This document shows positions 1 through 4,869 of a stretch of 6,474 nucleotides of DNA, piece by piece. The notes under the pieces were generated by a model. It made no database searches and was not told where the DNA came from. It saw only the letters and a program-made list of their open reading frames with translations. Source of the stretch: Chloroflexota bacterium (GTDB taxonomy: Bacteria > Chloroflexota > Limnocylindria > Limnocylindrales > CSP1-4); NCBI GenBank assembly GCA_005880805.1, contig VBFZ01000012.1, positions 1 through 6,474 of the forward strand. The letters run 5' to 3'. A program made the position numbers and the translations under genes. Each line of letters starts with the position of its first letter. Position 1 is the stretch's first letter.

Positions 1-498
1 GGCGATACCGGCGCAACAGGCATCTACGGCTTCACGCCGACGCCAGCGGATCCCACTGCCTTTGGCAGCGGCGTGTGGGGCGACAGCGGGGATGCAGGAG
101 TCGTCGGAACCGGCGGCCTCGGCGTGCTCGGGCTCGGAAATTTCGGCGTTGAGGGCGACGGCTTCGGCACCGGCGGCACGGGTGTCTTCGGCTACGCCGG
201 CGGCCCGGGCACGATCGGGGTCCAGGCGTTCGCGGCCTCGACCGACCGTGTCGCGCTCAAGGTCACGGGCAAGGCGCAGTTCACGAGATCGGGCCGGGCC
301 ACGATCTCGGCGGGTGCCTCTTCGAAGGCAATCACCCTCGCGGGAGTATCGACGAGCAGCCTCGTGTTCGCGGTGCTCGCGTCGAACCGCTCCGGTCGCT
401 GGGTGCGTGCCGTGGTCTCGGCCGCTGGCAAGTTCACGATCTACCTCAACACCAGCGTCACGAGCGCGTCGTACGTCTTTTGGTGGGTGCTGAACTGA
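1..498 (+). CDS. Gly-rich repeat surface/tail-fibre-like protein, C-terminal part (5' truncated)
   Basis: The frame is open from base 1 and ends in TGA at 496-498, giving 165 visible residues with the N-terminus outside the window. Residues about 1-75 are rich in Gly with recurrent G-[TV]-G-V-[FLW]-G units (for example GVFG near 61-64), a periodic pattern seen in beta-helical or tail-fibre-like repeats. The remaining part (about 80-165) is Gly-poor and predicted beta-rich: it starts DRVALKVTGKAQF, continues with alternating hydrophobic strands and ends in an aromatic cluster (YVFWWVLN). From memory, such a repeat-plus-C-terminal-domain arrangement recurs in hypothetical secreted proteins of Actinomycetota and Chloroflexota. 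A GTG at 73 is internal to the repeat and is unlikely to be the true start. Function is unknown; adhesion or an exported structural role is an inference from the repeat type. A phage or tailocin fibre is an alternative, but no phage genes are adjacent. Confidence 0.72.
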   Translation, partial: GDTGATGIYGFTPTPADPTAFGSGVWGDSGDAGVVGTGGLGVLGLGNFGVEGDGFGTGGTGVFGYAGGPGTIGVQAFAASTDRVALKVTGKAQFTRSGRATISAGASSKAITLAGVSTSSLVFAVLASNRSGRWVRAVVSAAGKFTIYLNTSVTSASYVFWWVLN

Positions 499-499
499 G

Positions 500-733
500 A
501 TGAATGGCATCAAGCTCAGCCAGCAGGCTCGCGAGCGGTTTCTGACAACCGGACGGCTTCGGGCCGTGAAGTTCGACCGGGGTCGGCTCGCCACGATCCG
601 CCGCAATGCGCGAATCAGCGCGACGGCGGTTCGCACGGCGGCTGGAGGCCATGCGGCACACGTCCACGTCCGGCTCTCCCAGCTGCGGGCGAAGCCCTCC
701 TCGACCAAGCTCTCGACCAGAAACCTGCACTGA
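500..733 (+). CDS. Small basic hypothetical protein, coupled to the upstream repeat protein
   Basis: This 77-residue ORF starts with ATG one base after the TGA of the preceding gene, an arrangement typical of translational coupling. Third codon positions are mostly G or C, as expected for a real gene in this genome, and the stop is followed 9 nt later by a strong hairpin. The protein begins MNGIKLSQQARERFLTTGRL, is rich in Arg and Lys, has no Cys and no membrane segment, and carries a His cluster around 51-56 (HAAHVH). No dedicated Shine-Dalgarno is obvious; GGTGGG at 482-487 lies about 12 nt upstream. I do not recognise a family. The overlapping frame-3 ORF at 606-857 runs through the hairpin and looks like a shadow. 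The gene could itself be spurious, but its position between a stop and a hairpin argues for it. Confidence 0.5.
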   Translation: MNGIKLSQQARERFLTTGRLRAVKFDRGRLATIRRNARISATAVRTAAGGHAAHVHVRLSQLRAKPSSTKLSTRNLH

Positions 734-742
734 TCGAAGGGA

Positions 743-775
743 GCCGGTCGCCCGACCCTCGGGTACGCGACCGGC
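743..775 (+). terminator. GC-rich hairpin, probable terminator
   Basis: GCCGGTCGC (743-751) pairs perfectly with GCGACCGGC (767-775). The loop contains a second stem, CCGA (752-755) with TCGG (759-762). It begins 9 nt after the stop of the 77-residue ORF. There is no T-run downstream, so it is a hairpin-only type or acts with Rho; function is inferred. Confidence 0.55.
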
Positions 776-877
776 ACCCGCCCTGCTCCACGCTCGGGCA
801 CTGCTCGCGCGAGAGCAGGCCGTCGTTCGCTCTCGCAACCGGCGATACTCGCGCTGAAGTCTTTACGCCCGCACGCC

Positions 878-883
878 GGAGGG
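878..883 (+). promoter_or_regulatory. Ribosome binding site for the 165-aa hypothetical gene
   Basis: GGAGGG lies 4 nt before the ATG at 888. It is the only good Shine-Dalgarno in the 734-887 gap and decides the start. Confidence 0.8.
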
Positions 884-887
884 CCGC

Positions 888-1385
888 ATGACCAATCGCG
901 AGTCGTTCAGCCAGGAACAGTGGCTCGCACTCGTCGACGCGGGACCCGCGATCGCACGCGCGATCGCGTCGACGGCGGGCTCATCGGGGCAGACCGAGAC
1001 CGAGCTCGGGGCGTTCGTCCAGATCGTGGAGCAGGCGGCGGCGGATGCGCCGGCCGGGCTTCTCGGCGACATCGTTGCGGACACCTACGGGAGGCTCGCC
1101 GGCGGGCTCCCGGACGCCCGGGGGAGCGATCCGTACATGGGCGGCATCGAGGCCGCGAGAAAGGCTGGGGCCATCCTGGACGTCCAGCCGGATCCTGCGG
1201 AGGCGCAGCGAGCGCGGGCCTGGTACCTGTCGATCGCACAGCGCGTGGCCGAGGCGACCCGCGAGGGCGGCGTCCTCGGAATCGGCGGAGAGCAGGTCAG
1301 CCAGTTCGAGCGGGAGGCGATCAAGGCCATCGCCGATGCCCTCGGTGCGACGGCCGTCGACGAGGGCGAAGCGCCGGCCGACTGA
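888..1385 (+). CDS. Conserved-looking helical hypothetical protein, 165 aa
   Basis: The ATG at 888 is preceded by GGAGGG at 878-883 (4-nt spacing), which fixes the start. The product has 165 residues, no Cys, no signal peptide and no membrane segment. It appears nearly all helical: an N-terminal EQWLALVDAGPAIARAI helix (10-26), a Gly/Ser/Thr-rich bend (30-37), a long amphipathic segment (38-72), a Pro/Asp-rich linker (75-84), another helix (86-97), then RAWYLSIAQRVAEATREGG (110-128), a short Gly-rich turn GIGGE (131-135) and a last helix with AIKAIADALG (144-153). From memory, the ending 'RVAEA.REGG.LG.GG..VS..E..A' recurs in uncharacterised bacterial proteins; the closing helix also resembles the end of TerB-like domains, but this is weak. 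A cytosolic role is likely and the function is unknown. The gene stands alone, with a hairpin after it. Confidence 0.82.
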   Translation: MTNRESFSQEQWLALVDAGPAIARAIASTAGSSGQTETELGAFVQIVEQAAADAPAGLLGDIVADTYGRLAGGLPDARGSDPYMGGIEAARKAGAILDVQPDPAEAQRARAWYLSIAQRVAEATREGGVLGIGGEQVSQFEREAIKAIADALGATAVDEGEAPAD

Positions 1386-1387
1386 CG

Positions 1388-1417
1388 CCGCAGCCCGACC
1401 GCCGTTCCGCTCTGCGG
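1388..1417. terminator. Hairpin between convergent genes
   Basis: CCGCAG (1388-1393) pairs with CTGCGG (1412-1417) across an 18-nt loop. It fills the 34-nt gap between the convergent stops at 1383-1385 (+) and 1420-1422 (-), so it could serve both directions. There is no T-run and the loop is long, so this is a weak call. Confidence 0.35.
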
Positions 1418-1419
1418 AT

Positions 1420-1656
1420 CTACCGCTCGGGGGTCGGCACCCGTTCGGCGGTCGAGCCTTGCGCGGGCCCCTGCCGCACTTTCATCACGGTCAGTCGGCG
1501 CTCCAGCTCCTCGACTGCGGTCAGCGCGGCATCCCATTCGGGCGAGCCGGGCGCGGCCATGCGGAGGCGCCATCGCGCGCGGGTCAGCTGTTGTCGGAGT
1601 GCGTCGGGGGGTACGGCCACGCGGCAATCCTCGACGATCGTGCGGACGCGCACCAT
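1420..1656 (-). CDS. Small hypothetical protein, 78 aa, downstream of the Ni/Co transporter
   Basis: This reads from an ATG at 1656 to TAG at 1420. Residues 17-60 look like a helical hairpin: PDALRQQLTRARWRLRMA, then a turn with PGSPEWDAA (36-44), then LTAVEELERRLTVMK (45-59), which has heptad-like spacing of Leu and Val and may form a short coiled coil. The tail after residue 60 is polar and probably disordered. There is one Cys (11), no membrane segment and no recognised metal-binding motif. The gene lies 69 nt downstream of the transporter stop on the same strand, so it may be its operon partner. The RBS is weak: GAGGGA at 1673-1678 is 16 nt away. Function is unknown. The opposite-strand frames here are Arg/Pro-rich shadows. 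Confidence 0.6.
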   Translation of the reverse strand: MVRVRTIVEDCRVAVPPDALRQQLTRARWRLRMAAPGSPEWDAALTAVEELERRLTVMKVRQGPAQGSTAERVPTPER

Positions 1657-1685
1657 CCACCGACCGTTGCCATCCCTCAGTACCG

Positions 1686-1704
1686 ACGTCCCTGTGTCGG
1701 ACGT
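1686..1704. other. Inverted repeat between transporter and small downstream gene
   Basis: ACGTCC (1686-1691) and GGACGT (1699-1704) form a 6-bp stem with a 7-nt loop. An alternative, mutually exclusive stem is CCGAC (1683-1687) with GTCGG (1696-1700). It lies 22 nt past the transporter stop on the minus strand and could weaken read-through into the 78-aa gene; no T-run follows. Confidence 0.3.
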
Positions 1705-1725
1705 TGCAATCGAGGTTGGCGCGAT

Positions 1726-2796
1726 TTAGCCCTGTGGTGCCGTCGCCGAAGGCCGGCGTCGGATCGGCAGGTCGTCGTAACGCTTCCAGCGATAGATGGC
1801 GGTGGAGAGTCCCCAGCTCAGCACGAAGACGCCGATGATCGCGAAACCGATCACGCCGAAGTCGAGCTCGCCAACCCAGTCCCAGACGCCGCCGTGCAGG
1901 CCGAGCCGGTCGGCGACGATGCTCAGGACCTCGATCCCGCCGATGCCAAACGCGATGAGCACCGAAACCAGCGTGATGTTGAGGTTGTAGTAGAGCTTCC
2001 GGATCGGCTTCACGTACGCCCAGCCGTAGGCGCCGAGCATCAGGATGCCGTCGGTCGCGTCCACGAGCGACATGCCGGCCGCGAACAGCGCCGGCAGGAT
2101 CAGGATGTACTGCACGGGGATGTGGTTGGCACCTGACGTGGCGGCAAGGCCCAGCAGCGCGACCTCGCTGGCGGTGTCGAAACCGAGTCCGAACAGCACC
2201 CCAAGCGGGTACATGTGCCAGCTCTTGCGGATGACCCTGAGCATCGGCCGGAAGACGCGCGCCAGGAGACCGCGATTGTTCAGGAAGTCTTCGAGGCTCT
2301 CGTCGTCGTAGGTCCCGCCCGCCGACACCCGCCTGAACATCCTGTAGATGTCGATCAGCACGACGAGGTTGATCAGGCCGATGACGAGCAGGAAGACGGC
2401 CGACACGCTTGTGCCGATGAGCCCGCCGATCTCCCTGAAGGTCGGGATGTCGCTGACGATGCCGGCCGAGATCGCGAGCAGGACCGACAGGGCGACCACG
2501 ATCGTGGAGTGGCCGAGCGAAAAGAACAGCCCCACACCGACCGGCCGCTGGCCGTCCTGCATCAACTTGCGGGTGGTGTTGTCGATCGCGGCGATGTGGT
2601 CGGCATCGACGGCGTGACGCAGGCCGAACGTGTAGGCGAGGAAGGCCGTCGGCAGGAGGATGGGGTATGCCGCTGAGGCGACCAGCGCCAGGGCCCACGC
2701 CCCGAGGTTGAACGCGATCAGGAAGCCGTACACACGGAAGATTCGGTTTCGGAGGTCGCTCTCCGTGCGAACGAGTCGTACGGCAGTCGAGAGCAT
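1726..2796 (-). CDS. NiCoT-family nickel/cobalt permease (HoxN/NixA type)
   Basis: This is an integral membrane importer of Ni2+ and/or Co2+. The NiCoT signature HX4DH is present as RHAVDADHIAAIDN (residues 60-73 from the chosen start); this segment is known in the family to bind metal and set selectivity. Other family segments follow in order: GLFFSLGHSTIVV (89-101), LGFDTASEVALLG (204-216) and GMSLVDATDG (241-250). At least seven hydrophobic segments are visible, near 23-43, 47-60, 88-110, 130-153, 198-219, 230-257 and 272-294, with another at about 315-335. The central polar loop (155-190) is charged. I chose the ATG at 2796 (356 aa) because AGGAG at 2801-2805 precedes it; the open frame continues to a TTG at 2856, but that adds 20 residues lying across the predicted promoter. 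The divergent Fur-family gene suggests metal-responsive repression. Nickel versus cobalt cannot be settled from the sequence. Confidence 0.93.
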   Translation of the reverse strand: MLSTAVRLVRTESDLRNRIFRVYGFLIAFNLGAWALALVASAAYPILLPTAFLAYTFGLRHAVDADHIAAIDNTTRKLMQDGQRPVGVGLFFSLGHSTIVVALSVLLAISAGIVSDIPTFREIGGLIGTSVSAVFLLVIGLINLVVLIDIYRMFRRVSAGGTYDDESLEDFLNNRGLLARVFRPMLRVIRKSWHMYPLGVLFGLGFDTASEVALLGLAATSGANHIPVQYILILPALFAAGMSLVDATDGILMLGAYGWAYVKPIRKLYYNLNITLVSVLIAFGIGGIEVLSIVADRLGLHGGVWDWVGELDFGVIGFAIIGVFVLSWGLSTAIYRWKRYDDLPIRRRPSATAPQG

Positions 2797-2798
2797 CG

Positions 2799-2805
2799 AT
2801 CTCCT
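2799..2805 (-). promoter_or_regulatory. RBS deciding the permease start
   Basis: On the minus strand AGGAGAT lies directly upstream of the ATG at 2796, with 4 nt between AGGAG and ATG. The alternative starts at 2829, 2838 (ATG) and 2856 (TTG) lack a comparable site. Confidence 0.7.
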
Positions 2806-2827
2806 GGCGCTGAAACGAGAGCCTCCC

Positions 2828-2856
2828 ATGCTAGCCATGCGCAGTTCTTTCTGCAA
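2828..2856 (-). promoter_or_regulatory. Predicted promoter of the Ni/Co permease
   Basis: On the minus strand TTGCAG (2851-2856, -35-like, TTG matching) is separated by exactly 17 nt from TAGCAT (2828-2833, -10-like, 4 of 6 to TATAAT). Transcription would start near 2821, leaving a leader of about 25 nt before the RBS and ATG. The -35 box overlaps the TGCA inverted repeat at 2852-2865, the expected geometry for a repressor site. This is prediction by eye. Confidence 0.45.
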
Positions 2857-2866
2857 TGAGTTGCAT
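2851..2866. promoter_or_regulatory. Candidate Nur/Fur-family operator
   Basis: TGCAA (2852-2856), TGAG, TTGCA (2861-2865) is a perfect 5-bp inverted repeat. Written as hexamers it is CTGCAA-N4-TTGCAT. The published Nur box of Streptomyces is of the form TTGCAA-N5-TTGCAA, so this is close but one base shorter in the spacer. It lies between a nickel/cobalt permease and a divergent Fur-family regulator and overlaps the permease -35. Binding is inferred, not shown. Confidence 0.5.
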
Positions 2867-2881
2867 CAACACGTCGATGCA
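2862..2881. promoter_or_regulatory. Second inverted repeat in the divergent region
   Basis: TGCATC (2862-2867) and GATGCA (2876-2881) form a perfect 6-bp inverted repeat with an 8-nt spacer. It shares its left arm with the right arm of the 2852-2865 repeat, so three TGCA cores stand at 2852, 2862 and 2878. It lies on the regulator side and could be a second operator or a hairpin in the regulator's leader. Confidence 0.35.
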
Positions 2882-2884
2882 GAC

Positions 2885-2907
2885 GGGAGGAGCCTCGCAT
2901 GGCATAG
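2885..2907 (+). promoter_or_regulatory. Strong SD followed by a three-codon ORF (ATG GCA TAG)
   Basis: GGGAGGAG at 2885-2892 is an excellent Shine-Dalgarno, but 6 nt after it comes ATG (2899) GCA TAG (2905-2907), out of frame with the regulator. The regulator's own ATG at 2918 is 10 nt past that stop and has no good SD. This may be a minimal upstream ORF allowing re-initiation, or the sequence may contain an indel. Confidence 0.35.
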
Positions 2908-2917
2908 TTCGTCCGGA

Positions 2918-3391
2918 ATGACTGCACGGATGACCGTTCGCACGCGATCTGCGTCACAGGGTTTCGGGGACGTGAGGGGCCGGCTTCGCTCTGCGGGGCT
3001 GCGCTGGACGCCTCAGCGCCGCGCACTGATCGACGTGCTCAAGGCAACCAACGGCCACGTGACAGGAGCCGAGCTCGTCGAGCTGTGTCGGGGGCGCGAC
3101 CCCGAGACGACCCCATCCACCGTCTACCGGACGCTCGAGGTCCTCGAGGAGATCGGGCTGATCAAGCATTCCCACGGCCGTGACGGCCGGCAGGAGTTCC
3201 ACATCGCCCCGTCGAGCGAGCACGGGCACGCCATCTGCGAGAGCTGCGGCGAAGTGCGCGAGCTGAGCGACGCGGACGTGGACGATCTGGTGGCCTCGCT
3301 CGGCGGCGCTGGCTTCGCCGTCGACCTGTCGCATCTCGCCGTCGGAGGCCTGTGCCACGACTGCCGGGCCGCCGAAGTAGCCGAGGCCTGA
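2918..3391 (+). CDS. Fur-family metal-responsive transcriptional regulator (Nur/Fur/Zur type)
   Basis: The product is a 157-residue DNA-binding repressor from the ATG at 2918; ATG 2930 would give 153. The N-terminal winged helix starts at about 18 (VRGRLRSAGLRWTPQRRALID) and contains the family segment TPSTVYRTLEVLEEIGLI (65-82), the recognition-helix region. The dimerisation domain carries H-G-H (102-104), CESCGEV (107-113) and a C-terminal CHDC (146-149): two CxxC pairs typical of the structural zinc site. His47 in NGHVTGAEL aligns with the His33 region of E. coli Fur and Streptomyces Nur. In the HxHxH cluster of Nur the first position here is Ser100 rather than His, so the inducing metal is uncertain. 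Divergence from a Ni/Co permease favours nickel; iron or zinc remain possible. The frame is open far upstream, but that part overlaps the permease and is not family-like. The start is weakly supported by SD. Confidence 0.9.
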   Translation: MTARMTVRTRSASQGFGDVRGRLRSAGLRWTPQRRALIDVLKATNGHVTGAELVELCRGRDPETTPSTVYRTLEVLEEIGLIKHSHGRDGRQEFHIAPSSEHGHAICESCGEVRELSDADVDDLVASLGGAGFAVDLSHLAVGGLCHDCRAAEVAEA

Positions 3392-3403
3392 CCGGCTTCA
3401 GCC

Positions 3404-4168
3404 TTGGGGATCGCGCGTGGCTCCGGCCTCCGGATCTACTACGAGCTTGTCGGGACCGGGCGTCCCCTCGTGCTACTCCACGGGAGCATGGGCTCGACTG
3501 AGTCCTGGCGAATGGCGGGCTACACGGAGCGCCTCGCCGACCGCTTCCAGCTCGTCCTCGTCGACCTGCGCGGGCATGGCAGAAGCGAACGACCAACCGG
3601 GGCGAAGGCGTACGTCACGCCGGCGCTGGCAGCCGACGTCGTCGCGGTGCTCGACGATCTGGCGCTCGAGTCTGCGCCCCTCTTCGGCTGGTCACGCGGC
3701 GGCGAGACAGCACTCGCGACAGCCGCACTCCACCCGGGTCGTGTCGAGGCCCTGATCCTGGTCGGCACGCGTGCCGATCTGGTTGGCTTCGATGATGTTC
3801 CGCGGCCGTCCGCGACCCAGGCGCGAAGCATCGCAACCCGTCTCAGCCGGTCGGGCACCTCCTTCCTCGAAGCTGAGCTGCTGGAGGCTGGTCGTCATGA
3901 CTGGGCGAAGGCGATCGGCCGGTCGGATTCGAAGGCGATGGCATCGCTGGTTCGGGCCCAGACGCTGGTGAAGTCCATCGGCCGGAAGCTGCACGACCTA
4001 CCCCAGCCGATCCTTGCGATCTGGGGAGAACACGAACGTCCGGATCCCCTCCCGCCGCTGCCCGAGTACTCCCGAACGGTGATCGTTCCGGGCGATGACC
4101 ACTTCGGCACGTTCTCGCGGGCCGACGTGATCGTCCCGGAGGTGCGCGCGTTTCTCTCGGAGCATTGA
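3404..4168 (+). CDS. Alpha/beta-hydrolase fold protein
   Basis: The product is a 254-residue soluble alpha/beta hydrolase. PLVLLHGSMG (21-30) is the oxyanion-hole HG segment, VLVDLRGHGRS (51-61) the strand-4 loop, and GWSRGGE (95-101) the nucleophile elbow with Ser97. The catalytic His is His233 in PGDDHFG (229-235). The acid after strand 7 lies in WGEHERPDP (207-215); where relatives usually have Asp (G-x-x-D), this has Glu211, with Asp214 nearby. A cap region spans about 125-195. The frame's only upstream stop is the regulator's TGA at 3389-3391, and the first start is TTG at 3404, 12 nt later with no clear SD, so translation is probably coupled to the regulator. Substrate is unknown: an esterase, a C-C hydrolase or a peroxidase-like role would all fit. 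No signal peptide is seen. Confidence 0.85.
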   Translation: MGIARGSGLRIYYELVGTGRPLVLLHGSMGSTESWRMAGYTERLADRFQLVLVDLRGHGRSERPTGAKAYVTPALAADVVAVLDDLALESAPLFGWSRGGETALATAALHPGRVEALILVGTRADLVGFDDVPRPSATQARSIATRLSRSGTSFLEAELLEAGRHDWAKAIGRSDSKAMASLVRAQTLVKSIGRKLHDLPQPILAIWGEHERPDPLPPLPEYSRTVIVPGDDHFGTFSRADVIVPEVRAFLSEH

Positions 4169-4218
4169 TCGACCCGGACCGCGGGCGTATCGTCGGCGGG
4201 ACAACTGAATCGCCGCCA

Positions 4219-4226
4219 GGGAGGAG
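4219..4226 (+). promoter_or_regulatory. RBS of the truncated haemoglobin gene
   Basis: GGGAGGAG lies 8 nt before the ATG at 4235. It is the strongest SD in the cluster and may give this gene higher translation than the hydrolase upstream. Confidence 0.8.
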
Positions 4227-4234
4227 CGAGTGCC

Positions 4235-4660
4235 ATGCAGAGCTCGTTGTACGACCGGCTCGGAGGCAAGGACGCCATCGTTGCGGTGATCGACGATTTC
4301 GTCGGGCGGTGTGCCGGCGACGGGAGGATCAACAAGAAGTTCTCCCGCTCCGACATTCCCCGCCTCAAGACGATGCTTGTCGACCAGGTGTGCGAGGCGG
4401 CAGGTGGGCCGTGCACCTACGGTGGTCGATCGATGCGCGAGACGCATGACGGAATGCGGGTTACCGCCGGCGAGTTCGACGCGCTCGTCGAGGACCTCGT
4501 CGCCACGCTCAACGCGTTCAACGTGCCGGGGGTGGAGCAGGGGGAATTGCTGGGCGTCCTTGGGCCGATGCGCCCCGACATCGTCGAGATCGAGACGGCC
4601 GAAACAGGAACCACGCTCCCCGAGAGCTATCGCGGCGCGCCGCCCCTCGCGGCCGTGTGA
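4235..4660 (+). CDS. Group 1 truncated haemoglobin
   Basis: This encodes a 141-residue haem protein of the 2-over-2 globin fold. It opens with SLYDRLGGKDAIVAVIDDF (3-22), the A/B helices of group 1, then RINKKF (31-36), DIPRLKTMLVDQVCEAAGGP (40-59) for helix E and the Gly-rich EF turn, Y62 and GRSMRETHDGM (64-74), where His71 is the proximal F8 ligand. VTAGEFDALVEDLVATLNAF (76-95) and LLGVLGPMRPDIVE (105-118) form helices G and H. Aligned with Mycobacterium GlbN, the distal Tyr B10 is Val23 and Gln E11 is Leu48, so the usual NO-dioxygenase hydrogen-bond pair is absent; a subfamily with this pattern appears to be common, from memory. The role is oxygen, NO or redox handling and is not fixed by sequence. 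It lies 66 nt after the hydrolase on the same strand. Confidence 0.92.
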   Translation: MQSSLYDRLGGKDAIVAVIDDFVGRCAGDGRINKKFSRSDIPRLKTMLVDQVCEAAGGPCTYGGRSMRETHDGMRVTAGEFDALVEDLVATLNAFNVPGVEQGELLGVLGPMRPDIVEIETAETGTTLPESYRGAPPLAAV

Positions 4661-4666
4661 ATCAGC

Positions 4667-4691
4667 TCGGCGCGCGCTGGTCGCGCGCCGG
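4667..4691 (+). terminator. GC-rich hairpin after the haemoglobin gene
   Basis: CGGCGCGCG (4668-4676) pairs perfectly with CGCGCGCCG (4682-4690) around a 5-nt loop, and T4667/G4691 can add a wobble pair. It starts 7 nt after the haemoglobin stop. There is no T-run, as in other hairpins of this window. Confidence 0.6.
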
Positions 4692-4869
4692 GACGCGAAC
4701 ACATCGCTGTCCGCTTCGTTATCAGGGGTGCGGCCCCCATTGAGGCACCGTTCCCCCGGCGGTCCGGTGGGGGTCGCGCTCGAGTCTTACTCGGTGGGCC
4801 GGCACGCGGATCCGGGACCGGATCTTGCCTCCGCGTTGACGCCGCCCGGGGACGGCGGTCAGTCGGTCG
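4692..4869. other. Convergent intergenic region with small inverted repeats
   Basis: No gene is supported here. It holds a near-palindrome, GATCCGG (4809-4815), GA, CCGGATC (4818-4824), and a short stem CCGCC (4842-4846) with GGCGG (4854-4858), extended by a G-T wobble. The latter lies 11 nt past the stop of the minus-strand membrane protein and may be a weak terminator. Open frames crossing the region are Arg/Ser/Pro-rich shadows. Confidence 0.4.

Noticed and set aside
1704..1709. TTGCAA hexamer between the permease and the small gene
   Set aside because: It is a single copy with no partner hexamer at 4-6 bp spacing, so it was not called a Nur-type site.
1045..2136. 363-residue plus-strand open frame
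   Set aside because: It lies antisense to the permease and over the 165-aa gene, with Arg/Asp-rich, low-complexity composition typical of a shadow frame.
1085..2698. 537-residue minus-strand open frame
   Set aside because: It overlaps the NiCoT permease in another frame, is dominated by Arg, Pro, Ala and Gly, and has no family motif; it is a shadow created by high GC.
2797..2856. Longer permease start at TTG 2856 or ATG 2838/2829
   Set aside because: None has a good SD, and they fall over the predicted -10/-35; AGGAG before ATG 2796 is better.
2660..2917. N-terminal extension of the Fur-family regulator
   Set aside because: The frame is open, but the added residues overlap the permease and promoter region and do not resemble the compact N-terminus of the family.
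4809..4824. GATCCGG-GA-CCGGATC near-palindrome as an operator or attachment site
   Set aside because: It lies between convergent genes with no promoter or integrase nearby and has only two central bases, so it was mentioned only as part of the intergenic region.
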